The notes: generated by a model from the sequence alone, not told the origin. 7,577 bases of DNA from Caldithrix sp. (GCA_004357015.1 SMXE01000118.1:1-7577), one strand, 5' to 3'; shown: positions 1-6,991, numbered from the stretch's first letter. A program made the numbers and translations.

Positions 1-462
1 AGATTTTTTGGCTTCAGTTGTGTCCAGCACAAATGGCTGGATATTATAATCTACTTCAACTAACTTTAAAGCTGCCTCTGCCTGATAAGAGGTTTCGGCA
101 GCTACGGCCAGAATTTCCTGTCCGGCAAACCTGACGACGAGCGGTAATTTCTTCTGTACCATGAGAATCGCTTTTACACCCGGAGCGTTTTGAGCTTTTG
201 AAATGTCGATTTTTCGTACAATGGCAGCTGGATACGGAGAGCGCAGAAATCTTGCGTAGAGCATTCCGGGGAGTTGAATATCGAAAGTGAATTTAGCGCG
301 ACCGGTGGTTTTTTCCCTGCCATCGATACGCTTGAGGTAACCACCAATATATTTAAGCTCGTCACTGCCGTCCCACGGCCGCGGGGTGTTGTCTGGAATT
401 TCCGCAGTGATTTCGCGAAGATTTTTTTCAACGCCTACTTTAAGTTGAACTTGTTTTGGCAT
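1..462 (-). CDS. Xanthine dehydrogenase-family molybdopterin-binding subunit, N-terminal part (cut by window edge)
   Basis: This is the first 154 codons of the large catalytic subunit of a molybdenum hydroxylase (xanthine dehydrogenase / aldehyde oxidoreductase family), which normally runs to about 700-780 residues; the rest lies left of the window. The frame starts at ATG 460-462 behind an AGGAG at 470-474 with 7-nt spacing and stays open to base 1. Residues about 35-54 read YIGGYLKRIDGREKTTGRAK, the typical entry to the alpha/beta hammerhead domain (Ald_Xan_dh_C). It continues with F-D-I-Q-L-P-G-M-L-Y-A and the R-S-P-Y-P-A segment found in periplasmic members. Residues from about 119 (RFAGQEILAVAAET) match the end of that domain. 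There is no signal peptide of its own, so export would rely on the Tat signal of the [2Fe-2S] partner just upstream (45-nt gap). The substrate cannot be inferred because the active-site half is missing. Family assignment is firm; exact enzyme is unknown. Confidence 0.9.
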   Translation of the reverse strand, partial: MPKQVQLKVGVEKNLREITAEIPDNTPRPWDGSDELKYIGGYLKRIDGREKTTGRAKFTFDIQLPGMLYARFLRSPYPAAIVRKIDISKAQNAPGVKAILMVQKKLPLVVRFAGQEILAVAAETSYQAEAALKLVEVDYNIQPFVLDTTEAKKS

Positions 463-507
463 AACAGTTCTCCTGTTCACATTTGTCTCATCTCAAAGAG
501 CAAAGAC

Positions 508-1146
508 CTACTTATTCATCGCCATAACAGCCTCAAAAACTTTCGGATAGGTACCACAACGACATAAATTGCCGCTGGTGGCGATTTTTATCTCATCCAG
601 AGACGGATTTGGATTGTTATCCAGAAGATTCTTACAGCTCATGAGCATCCCTGAAGTGCAGAAACCGCACTGCAAGCCGTCATGTTCGATAAACGATTCC
701 TGAATCTCATGTAGTTTTCCGTCGTAATCTCCGAGTCCTTCAACAGTTTCAATATTTTTACCGATGGCGTCTACGGCCAGTGTCATACAGGACGGAACAG
801 ATTTGCCGTTCAGGATAACCGTACAGGCGCCACACGCTCCCCGGTCGCAGCCAACCTTTGTTCCTGTTAAATGAAGCTGATCGCGCAGAACATCTACCAA
901 TGTCATACGCGGTGCAGCCAGGGCTGTCATCTTTTTGCCATTTACGGTTAATGTGATATTTGCTGCATCCGGACCCAGGAGTTTACCTTCAGCTTTTGTG
1001 GCGGTTTCGCCGAGTTGTGTTAACAATTCTGAGACTGGTGTCACTGCAACTCCAGCTGAAGTCACTCCGAACCCCTTTAAGAAACTACGGCGAGAAATAC
1101 CATTTGAATGCTCAGGGAGGTTCTTTTCCTCTTGAGGAACTTTCAT
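508..1146 (-). CDS. Tat-exported [2Fe-2S] subunit of xanthine dehydrogenase-family enzyme
   Basis: This 212-residue protein carries electrons from the molybdenum centre of the partner subunit. Residues 18-26 (SRRSFLKGF) are a textbook twin-arginine signal followed by a short hydrophobic stretch, placing the mature enzyme in the periplasm, as in PaoABC-type aldehyde oxidoreductases. The plant-type [2Fe-2S] domain follows with cysteines C100, C105, C108 and C120 (CDRGACGAC then C). The alpha-helical second [2Fe-2S] domain has C160, C163, C195 and C197 (CGFC and CRC), so both clusters are complete. Length is usual for the Tat-bearing form. The start at 1144-1146 is preceded by GGAG with 8-nt spacing. 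It lies 45 nt upstream of the molybdopterin subunit and is clearly cotranscribed with it. No FAD subunit sits between the two, unlike the paoABC order; it may lie further downstream or be absent. A strong promoter lies about 90 nt upstream. Confidence 0.95.
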   Translation of the reverse strand: MKVPQEEKNLPEHSNGISRRSFLKGFGVTSAGVAVTPVSELLTQLGETATKAEGKLLGPDAANITLTVNGKKMTALAAPRMTLVDVLRDQLHLTGTKVGCDRGACGACTVILNGKSVPSCMTLAVDAIGKNIETVEGLGDYDGKLHEIQESFIEHDGLQCGFCTSGMLMSCKNLLDNNPNPSLDEIKIATSGNLCRCGTYPKVFEAVMAMNK

Positions 1147-1232
1147 GGGGAAATCTCCAGAAAAGTTGATGGGACAGTTAAATCAAAGATGAAATTTTGA
1201 AATTTAAAAGAAATGACTTAAAACAGACAGTG

Positions 1233-1261
1233 AATATAACATACTCAAATGATAATGTCAA
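1233..1261 (-). promoter_or_regulatory. Sigma-70-type promoter for the molybdenum hydroxylase operon
   Basis: Read on the minus strand, a perfect -35 box TTGACA (1256-1261) is followed by a 17-nt spacer and a -10 box TATATT (1233-1238, one mismatch to TATAAT). Transcription would begin near 1225-1227 and give an untranslated leader of roughly 80 nt before the ATG at 1146. The surrounding 1200-1330 stretch is AT-rich, as expected for a promoter. It does not fit the TTG / TAnnTTTG promoter of Bacteroidota proper. Called from sequence match only. Confidence 0.7.
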
Positions 1262-1305
1262 AGCACTTTATCGCATCTGATGCATTTTTATGTCACTTGT
1301 GCTTT
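1260..1305. promoter_or_regulatory. Candidate operator: nested inverted repeats at the -35 box
   Basis: AAAGCAC (1260-1266) and GTGCTTT (1299-1305) form a perfect 7-bp inverted repeat. Between them sits an 11-bp palindrome GCATC-T-GATGC (1273-1283). In addition, ATGTCA occurs twice in direct orientation exactly 35 bp apart (1255-1260 and 1290-1295). The cluster overlaps and extends upstream of the -35 box of the molybdenum hydroxylase promoter, a position suited to a regulator. Which protein family would bind is unknown; the site is inferred from symmetry alone. Confidence 0.4.
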
Positions 1306-1381
1306 GTTCGTAATCTACTGTCTTAGTTTTTATAAAAGAAATACTCACTTATCGCTTGCCTGTGGGATTATGGCGTTTTCT

Positions 1382-1500
1382 CCCAAAGCATGGGGGCTGT
1401 GACAGGAACAGCCTGTAACCGAGGTCTGCAAAAAACCTCGCTGAGCGATCCTTTTCGCCTGAACCTGTCAAAAAACACCCACTTGGCGGCATTCAGCGAG
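1382..1500. repeat. Cluster of short, partly competing inverted repeats
   Basis: Several perfect pairings fall within 120 nt: CCCA/TGGG (1382-1385, 1391-1394), ACAGG/CCTGT (1402-1406, 1412-1416), CGAGGT/ACCTCG (1420-1425, 1435-1440), TGACAGG/CCTGTCA (1400-1406, 1464-1470) and CTCGCTGA/TCAGCGAG (1437-1444, 1493-1500). Some share bases and so exclude each other: the CGAGGT hairpin and the 8-bp pair overlap at 1437-1440. This could be a structured leader, a dispersed repeat or the remains of a mobile element. One or two such pairs are expected by chance in a stretch this long, so the call is tentative. Confidence 0.35.
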
Positions 1501-1503
1501 TCA

Positions 1504-1629
1504 CTATTCCTCCTTCCTTTCCTTCCCAACAAGGGCTTCGATGAATTCAGGGTCTTCCTTCAAATCCTGCGGGGTTTCACTCCATACTCTTTCGTGACAC
1601 ACAAGCTTTTACTTGTTTCTGGTTGACAT
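1504..1629 (-). pseudogene. Possible small ORF with one internal stop, unknown function
   Basis: From ATG 1627-1629 the minus strand reads six codons, a TAA at 1609-1611, then 34 codons to TAG at 1504-1506. The part after the TAA (KLVCHERVW, then SETPQDLKEDPEFIEALVGK, then a charged tail) has the charged, acidic-then-basic look of a real small-protein C-terminus rather than a random frame. There is no Shine-Dalgarno sequence before the ATG. The family is not recognised. It may be a decayed small gene, a gene using an internal GTG, or chance. Confidence is low. Confidence 0.2.
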
Positions 1630-1761
1630 GGGCACCCGCGCGTGGCATGACTCAGAAGCCACTGAATGCACGGGCGCAATCCATTGAATTTATCCAGGTA
1701 CTAATTGCTCATCCATGTTGTAAGTGGTGTAAGGAAGTACTCTCGCTATGTGGCTTTAGAC

Positions 1762-2556
1762 TTATTCATCAGGGCCGGAGCTATTTTCGATGCGGATGAA
1801 AAGAGAATCGGAGACCATGGAGCCGAACATGCCGAAACCGTTCTCGATATTCGAGATCCGCTTGCCGGCAGGGGCAAACGCGTATGCCCATTCGAAGTGT
1901 GCTGCGGCCTGGTCAAGCGCCAATACCCGGAGGTTCATGATTTTGCGTTTCTCAGGGCCACAGACAGTATCCCATTTGCTAAAGCTGATGGTCGCGCCAG
2001 GTTGCGCTGTAACCGCAAGATCGTTGAATATTCCCCGTCGCGAAACTTTACCGGAACACTCCGGAATAAGCTCCCCAAACACGTAGCCCGCTGCGCCGGA
2101 GCTCACCTGCCAGGCAAAATGTACAGGCTGTTGCTCCCGAAACACCTGACTTTCTTCAGGGGCCAGGAACTGAGTACGAGCAGGGACCGTGGTCTCAGCG
2201 GTGACCACACGGCCCTTGCTGTCGATGACTTCAAGCAGATAGGTTTCGCCAGGTCTCACGTCCAGCCGGTTTTGTAGGTCGCGATAAATCCCAGGTTCCG
2301 TTTCCTGAAAAGTCGTGGTCGAACGCGAATCCCGAACGATCACGCTAGCATCGCTCAAAGGGTTGTCCAGCTCGGAAAAAGGCACATCTTCAATATTAAC
2401 GATGTTACGGCCTTCGGAAACGTAAATCGTTTGCTGAATAAGATCGGGACTGAGAACGGCCTGCACAACAAGCTTGTTCACATCGCCCTGGATAACAGGG
2501 TTTTGACTGCAGGAAAAGGTGCAGACGATAAGCAACAGTGAGTTGAGTCTTTTCAT
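1762..2556 (-). CDS. DUF4249-family outer-membrane lipoprotein
   Basis: This is a 264-residue lipoprotein of the kind encoded directly after TonB-dependent receptors in the FCB group. Residues 1-16 are a lipoprotein signal (MKRLNSLLLIVCTFSCS); the lipid-bearing cysteine is most likely C16, with a loose lipobox (TFSC) as is common in these bacteria. The N-terminal half (about residues 28-125) has the family's beta-sandwich pattern: KLVVQAVLSPDL, then VSEG, a D-A-S-V-I-V strand, G-I-Y, then R-P-G-E-T-Y-L-L-E-V and T-A-E-T-T-V-P. The start at 2554-2556 has GGAG (2564-2567) with 7-nt spacing. It follows the receptor stop by 52 nt and is the last gene of the sigma/FecR/receptor operon. Its molecular role is not established for the family; a surface partner of the receptor is the natural inference. 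The family is inferred from sequence pattern and position, without a profile search. Confidence 0.8.
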   Translation of the reverse strand: MKRLNSLLLIVCTFSCSQNPVIQGDVNKLVVQAVLSPDLIQQTIYVSEGRNIVNIEDVPFSELDNPLSDASVIVRDSRSTTTFQETEPGIYRDLQNRLDVRPGETYLLEVIDSKGRVVTAETTVPARTQFLAPEESQVFREQQPVHFAWQVSSGAAGYVFGELIPECSGKVSRRGIFNDLAVTAQPGATISFSKWDTVCGPEKRKIMNLRVLALDQAAAHFEWAYAFAPAGKRISNIENGFGMFGSMVSDSLFIRIENSSGPDE

Positions 2557-2608
2557 CGTTTGTCTCCAGGAATCATTGATTCGTTCGGGATACTCCCCAT
2601 GTTTATTT

Positions 2609-5350
2609 TCAGAATTCCAAACTTACTCCTAATGTTGGAATAATGGGCAGCATGGATATCGTCTTCCGTTCAAAACGCTGGGTCGTGTTATTGCGCTGCC
2701 AGTCAAAATAGAGGACGTTCTTGCGGAAATAAGCATTCAGGAGTTGAACGTAGGGCAGAATGGCCCAGCCGTGCTTTTGGATTCGTTTGATCAGACCAAG
2801 GTCCAGGCGGTGATAGACCGGGTAACGCACCTGGTTCCTTGTATTCGAAAAATCGACCGTCGGTGAATTGACAAAGTCGGTGATGATAAACTGTCCCGTC
2901 ACAGGATCGAAGATAGTCTCCGGCGTAAGGATGGTCTTGGCTGTAAACGGCCGTCCCGAGGCCAACACCCAGCGAAAATTGAACTCCCAGTTCCTGCCGA
3001 GATGGTATTTTCCCATGGTGGTCAAGCTATGTCGTTGGTCATTCCGGCCAAAATACTCGTTGCCGCCAAACTTGCGCTTGGTATATGACAGGGCATAGTT
3101 CATTTCAAGATTCAGGCGATCCCCCAGTTTCCTGATGCCGAGCTCCAGGCCGTAGGCTTTGCCGGAGCCGTGCTCGAATTCCGGAATCCCGTTCACGGCC
3201 CTGAGCAGACCGCTGAGTTTCTTGTAATAGAGGTCGGTAGAAAACTGCCAATTCCTCCCTTTGAAAGACACACCTGCGATGAAGTGATCCGCTTTTTCGA
3301 TTGGACTTGCACCCTCTGTGGGGAAAATCACCGGTAGAAAGGTCAAAACGGCATTTTCCAGCGACGTGCTGATCCCCTGATAGAATTGTCCATAAGCGGC
3401 TTTGAGGTTGAGCGAGGGGTTAAGATCATAGCTCAAATTAAACCGCGGTGCAAGAGTCCACTGATCGTTGTAATCCCTTTTCTCCACACGCAGTCCCGGA
3501 CGAATCTGCAGTTGCGGGCTCAGGTTCCAGGAATCCTCGGCATAGAAAAACCATTGCTGCAGGTTCCTTTTGTAACTGAAATCATTTGGCGCTTCATCAA
3601 AAAACACCACCAGCTCTTCCTGATCCAGCTCATTGAATAAGGTTTCCCAGGAATAATTGAGACGCAAATAACGATACCCGCCACCTGCGCTGAACCGATG
3701 CCCCGCATGGGGTGAATAGGTCCAGTCAAGCCGTGAGCTTCGATCGAGAATCGAGACATCGCTGAAAGTGTTCGAGAGGCGTGCCTCTTGCGTGTTGCGC
3801 TCCTCGACGAACTGTCTGGTCGCTTGAGAGGCGTTGCTTGCCGCTGTCCATAAGGTCTGCGCCAGCACATCCAATGGACTTCTGCTTTGCGATGCCTGCA
3901 GCTCTAACGTGCTGTTTTCTGAGAATTCATGCAGCCAATGGCCTGTGACATTGAGATTGTCCCAAATAAAGCTTTCCTTAGAGTTGAATGTAAATCCCTC
4001 ACCTGCGGGTATGTCCGCCGCTTCACCGGGCGTTTCAAAAAAAATGTCCTGGGTGTCTTCAATATTGGGTTTACGATAGCTGTCCTTTTGCGAAAACGTG
4101 TCGCGTGAAAAAAATGAGCTGACATAAAAGAGGTCCCGTTTGCCGGACTGAAAAATCAGTTTGCCGTAGAGGTCGTAGAAGAAATAGGGCACATTTCTGC
4201 CGATGGCGCTAGCCACTACGTCATGATAGGTCCTCCTTCCGCTAACCAGCCATTTAACCCTGGAACTGAACCGACCGTCGGCGGTGAATTTAGAGCTGAC
4301 AAAACTAAAGTTGGCAAACCCCCGGGTTTCAGTTGTCGAACCGGTCAGGGTTTGAATATCGATGACAGAGCTTAGACGGTCACCATATCTTGCAGAAAAG
4401 CCGCCGAGAGACACGTTGGCCTGTTCGATGATATCAGAATTAAAGGCGCTTGCCAGACCGAAAAGGTGGAAAGGATTGTAAACAATGGCGCCATCGAGCA
4501 GCACGAGGTTTTGATCGGGATCGCCCCCTCGAATATACAGCTCTGTAGAAATATCATTTGGGGAGCTGACCCCTGGCATGGTTTGCAGCGCACGAAATAG
4601 GTCCGGCTCTGCCAAAAAAGGGATCGAGGTTAGTTGCGAACGGCGTATAGTCAGGACGCTCGGTTCGATCTGCATATGTTCCGGAACCGTGGACCGTGTG
4701 CCCGAGACACTCACCGCAGGTAACTGCACAACCGTGGGTTGCAGACGAAAAGTGAGATAGGTTGTCCGGTCAGCCGCGACTCTGACCTCTTGTCGAGTCA
4801 CTTGCTCGAAACCGATATTGCTCACCCGGATATCGTATCGGCCCACAGGGATTTTCAGGGAAAAAAATCCGCCGCGATCGGTCGCCGTGCCGAAGCTCGA
4901 TCCGAGTATCTCCAGGTTTGCATTCCAAAGTGCATCTTCGGTCGTCCGGTTCACGATCTTCCCTTGGATGGTCCCGAACGTTCTCTTGATGGTTGATTTT
5001 CTGGTGAGGACAATCTGGTTGCGCGACTGGACGACATACCCGATGTCAAGCTCCTTGAGAATCTGGTCCAGAACTTCAGGCACGGATCTATCTGTCAGTT
5101 CCAGGGAAACGGTCACGTTGCCATCCAGCAAATCATCACTGAATACAAACTCAACACCCGACAGGCGCGCCACCTCCGTGATGGCCTCCCGCAACGGGGT
5201 TTGCTCTAATACGAGGGTGATCTTGTTCTCTGCAATCTTCTGCGCTGAGATATTCGTAATGGGTGACTTCAGGATTTGTGCGTAGGCGCTCTGCAGGAAC
5301 AGCAGAGTGAAAAGAGAAAAGAATATGATTTTGATACCTATGTTCATCAT
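2609..5350 (-). CDS. TonB-dependent outer-membrane receptor with STN and carboxypeptidase-like domains
   Basis: This 913-residue outer-membrane transporter is energised by TonB-ExbBD. Order of parts: signal peptide 1-24 (cleavage after AYA, before Q25); STN signalling domain about 43-116 (LREAITEVARLSGVEFVF through VPEVLDQILKELDIGY); carboxypeptidase-regulatory-like Ig domain about 127-205 (GTIQGKIVN through the G-R-Y-D-I-R-V-S-N-I-G-F strand); plug about 225-335 with TELYIRGGDPDQNLVLLDG and Y-N-P-F-H-L-F-G, followed by G-G-F-S-A-R-Y-G-D-R-L-S-S-V-I-D-I; beta-barrel from about 340 to the terminal phenylalanine (SLEF). The plug wording is that of receptors paired with DUF4249 lipoproteins. The STN domain is known in FecA-type receptors to contact FecR across the periplasm, which fits the genes upstream. 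FecR ends only 11 nt before, so they are coupled. Two ATGs are in tandem: GGAG is 4 nt from the first and 7 nt from the second, so the true start may be 5347. The ligand is unknown. Confidence 0.95.
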   Translation of the reverse strand: MMNIGIKIIFFSLFTLLFLQSAYAQILKSPITNISAQKIAENKITLVLEQTPLREAITEVARLSGVEFVFSDDLLDGNVTVSLELTDRSVPEVLDQILKELDIGYVVQSRNQIVLTRKSTIKRTFGTIQGKIVNRTTEDALWNANLEILGSSFGTATDRGGFFSLKIPVGRYDIRVSNIGFEQVTRQEVRVAADRTTYLTFRLQPTVVQLPAVSVSGTRSTVPEHMQIEPSVLTIRRSQLTSIPFLAEPDLFRALQTMPGVSSPNDISTELYIRGGDPDQNLVLLDGAIVYNPFHLFGLASAFNSDIIEQANVSLGGFSARYGDRLSSVIDIQTLTGSTTETRGFANFSFVSSKFTADGRFSSRVKWLVSGRRTYHDVVASAIGRNVPYFFYDLYGKLIFQSGKRDLFYVSSFFSRDTFSQKDSYRKPNIEDTQDIFFETPGEAADIPAGEGFTFNSKESFIWDNLNVTGHWLHEFSENSTLELQASQSRSPLDVLAQTLWTAASNASQATRQFVEERNTQEARLSNTFSDVSILDRSSRLDWTYSPHAGHRFSAGGGYRYLRLNYSWETLFNELDQEELVVFFDEAPNDFSYKRNLQQWFFYAEDSWNLSPQLQIRPGLRVEKRDYNDQWTLAPRFNLSYDLNPSLNLKAAYGQFYQGISTSLENAVLTFLPVIFPTEGASPIEKADHFIAGVSFKGRNWQFSTDLYYKKLSGLLRAVNGIPEFEHGSGKAYGLELGIRKLGDRLNLEMNYALSYTKRKFGGNEYFGRNDQRHSLTTMGKYHLGRNWEFNFRWVLASGRPFTAKTILTPETIFDPVTGQFIITDFVNSPTVDFSNTRNQVRYPVYHRLDLGLIKRIQKHGWAILPYVQLLNAYFRKNVLYFDWQRNNTTQRFERKTISMLPIIPTLGVSLEF

Positions 5351-5361
5351 GGAGCTCCAGA

Positions 5362-6327
5362 TTAGCGGATTTGAAAACGGCCATCCGATTCTTCAAATTG
5401 ACAGCCGGCGGTCAAACAGATGGCGAACAGGATTTCTTGCAACGACTTATCAGGCGCAAAAGAAGCAGTCAGAGTCCGTTCTCCGGGATCGAAGTCGGCA
5501 AAGTCGAACACCACATCAAACTTGCGGCGCAATTCGTCGAAAACTTCCGTGATTGGCGTACGTTCGAATACCAGTCTTCCCTCACGCCAGGCCAGAAATC
5601 GGCCGATGTCAACAGTCATCGCCGGTGTGGGAGAACGCCCCTTTTCCATCCGGCTCATCTCACCCGCCTGAAGTTTGACCTTGTCGCCGATGTGGACACT
5701 CTCCAAGGAAACCGTGCCGTGGTCAACGACGACAGTGACTCGGGATTTCCGGGCGCGCACATTGAAAGCCGTGCCAAGAACCACAACTTTTGCTTCGCCG
5801 GCAGACACAGAAAAAGGTTCCCGCGACGGTTCGACTTGGAAGAAGGCTTCCCCTTCAAGCTCCACTTTGCGTGATCCGCGCCAATAGACCAGTTTGCTTC
5901 CTGAATTGATCTCGACTCTGGAGCCATCCGGCAGATCGACGGTCCTGGTCTCGCCATTGTGAACCAACACCGTTGTACGCCCGAGCAATGCCTGGTCGAC
6001 GATCCAATAGGATGTCATCGCTATCAGCAGAGCCGCAGCAAGGCGAAGTGCATAGTAGGTGAACCGTGGTCGTTTCTTTTGGCGCGGCCGCAAAGCACGA
6101 ACGGATGCGGGGCGACGCTCCGCTGCGTGCATCTTGCCCTGCAGCCGGTGCCACATCTCCTTCGGAGCATCCGGCGCCTTAACCTTACCGGCCAAATCCC
6201 AAATCTGCTGCAGCTCCTCGAGGGTAGCGTTTGGAACATCATCCGGTGGCGGAATATCGGGCTCTACGCTTTTTCGCGACAAAAATTTGGCGATGCGGTC
6301 AAACGTGCTCTGACTTGATTCTTCCAT
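5362..6327 (-). CDS. FecR-family anti-sigma regulator
   Basis: This 321-residue single-pass inner-membrane protein is expected to hold or activate the ECF sigma factor encoded upstream in response to the receptor's STN domain. The cytoplasmic N-terminus is about 1-90, ending in a basic stretch (RPRQKKRPR) that fits the positive-inside rule. One transmembrane helix lies near 93-112 (LRLAAALLIAMTSYWIVDQ). The periplasmic FecR domain spans about 120-215, with R-T-V-D-L-P-D-G-S-R-V-E-I-N-S-G-S, then LEGEAFFQVE, then V-L-G-T-A-F-N-V-R and G-T-V-S. The C-terminal DUF4974-like domain is about 250-319 (GRLVFERTPITEVFDELRR). Length and domain order are normal. The start at 6325-6327 has GGAG (6340-6343) at a long spacing of 12 nt, suggesting modest initiation. 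It lies 112 nt after the sigma factor gene and 11 nt before the receptor; no terminator is visible in the 112-nt gap. Confidence 0.93.
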   Translation of the reverse strand: MEESSQSTFDRIAKFLSRKSVEPDIPPPDDVPNATLEELQQIWDLAGKVKAPDAPKEMWHRLQGKMHAAERRPASVRALRPRQKKRPRFTYYALRLAAALLIAMTSYWIVDQALLGRTTVLVHNGETRTVDLPDGSRVEINSGSKLVYWRGSRKVELEGEAFFQVEPSREPFSVSAGEAKVVVLGTAFNVRARKSRVTVVVDHGTVSLESVHIGDKVKLQAGEMSRMEKGRSPTPAMTVDIGRFLAWREGRLVFERTPITEVFDELRRKFDVVFDFADFDPGERTLTASFAPDKSLQEILFAICLTAGCQFEESDGRFQIR

Positions 6328-6439
6328 TGAACTGCGTATCTCCGACGGATAACAATCACAACATGCTTCTTTTAGTATTAAGACACAGGTTATGCGTTAT
6401 CCCCCTATTGCGATTTTGATTTTGTTGATTAAAAGCAAT

Positions 6440-6991
6440 CTAATTTGTTCTATCGAGAGAGGGGCGCAAACATTTCCGCAACAACCTGAGTGCTCTTCCC
6501 ATCTGATGCTCCACAGTCTTGATGGATATCTGCAGCGTCGCTGCGATTTCTTTATACCTGGCGTTCTGATATCGGCTCATGATGAAAACAGTCCGGCAGC
6601 CTGCGGGTAATCTGTCGATGCAGCGTTGGATTGTTGCACGGGCCTCATTTTCCTCGACCAGGTCCGCGGGAGCTTCAGGACCGACGTGCTGCTCACCTAC
6701 CTCTTCGAAGCGATCCGGGCGGTTGTCTCTCAGATAGTTCAGCGCTGTGTTTTTGGCAGCACGAAAGAGGTAGGCCGCCACCGGGCCAGTGGGTTGCCAG
6801 GTTGCTCTGGTTTTCCAGATTTTCAGGAAGATATCTTGCGTCAAATCTTCGGCAGCTTGTTGGGAACGGACAAGGTGCCACAGGAAACGAAAAAGTTGGT
6901 TGCTATACATGTTAAACAACTGCTCGAACGCTTTTTCGTCGCCCTGGCGAATGTGCTCGATCAATTGTGGTTGCTCAAGACTCGCCTTCAT
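6440..6991 (-). CDS. ECF RNA polymerase sigma factor (FecI-like)
   Basis: This is a 183-residue sigma-70-family factor of the extracytoplasmic-function class. Region 2 covers about 20-90 (AFEQLFNMYSNQLFRFLWHL, then A-A-E-D-L-T-Q-D-I-F-L-K-I-W, the RNA polymerase and -10 contact part). Region 4 covers about 118-175 (RCIDRLPAGCRTVFIMSR, then Y-K-E-I-A-A-T-L-Q-I-S-I-K-T-V-E-H-Q as the -35-reading helix-turn-helix). The linker 91-117 is acidic. The reading frame is open further upstream to an ATG at 7120, but those 43 residues are hydrophobic and foreign to the family, so MKASLEQ at 6991 is chosen; it has a weak GGA about 7-8 nt before it and gives the normal family length. It is followed by FecR, the usual partner. 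It probably drives the FecR-receptor-lipoprotein genes; no autoregulatory promoter was recognised. Confidence 0.93.
   Translation of the reverse strand: MKASLEQPQLIEHIRQGDEKAFEQLFNMYSNQLFRFLWHLVRSQQAAEDLTQDIFLKIWKTRATWQPTGPVAAYLFRAAKNTALNYLRDNRPDRFEEVGEQHVGPEAPADLVEENEARATIQRCIDRLPAGCRTVFIMSRYQNARYKEIAATLQISIKTVEHQMGRALRLLRKCLRPSLDRTN

Larger units (their letters stand above)
1147..1761. other. 615-nt intergenic region
   Basis: This is the gap between the lipoprotein gene and the molybdenum hydroxylase operon. Its left third (1147-1330) is AT-rich and holds the promoter and candidate operator. The middle (1382-1500) is crowded with short inverted repeats, and 1504-1629 contains a small minus-strand frame broken by one stop. 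The right part (about 1630-1761) holds only a weak imperfect hairpin (GTGGC 1642-1646 with GCCAC 1658-1662, flanked by CCCG and CGGG) without a T-tract. No convincing rho-independent terminator for the upstream operon was found. Confidence 0.6.

Noticed and set aside
1390..1626. 78-codon open frame on the plus strand in the large intergenic region
   Set aside because: There is no Shine-Dalgarno sequence, composition is rich in F, L and S as in a chance frame, and it crosses the inverted-repeat cluster; the opposite strand is the more protein-like reading.
1635..1674. Hairpin as a terminator for the receptor operon
   Set aside because: The stem is broken (GTGGC/GCCAC plus CCCG/CGGG) and no run of T follows in the direction of transcription.
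1705..2277. 190-codon open frame on the plus strand
   Set aside because: It lies antisense to the DUF4249 lipoprotein gene, which has a signal peptide, a ribosome site and family pattern; the plus-strand translation shows no domain or start signal.
4818..5285. 155-codon open frame on the plus strand
   Set aside because: It is antisense to the STN and carboxypeptidase-like part of the receptor gene, whose domains are clear.
5371..5874. 167-codon open frame on the plus strand
   Set aside because: It is a shadow of the FecR gene, with no recognisable domain and composition typical of an antisense frame.
6347..6402. Inverted repeat GGATAAC/GTTATCC between sigma factor and FecR genes
   Set aside because: Only 7 bp with a 42-nt spacer and no adjacent promoter boxes; it is within chance expectation.
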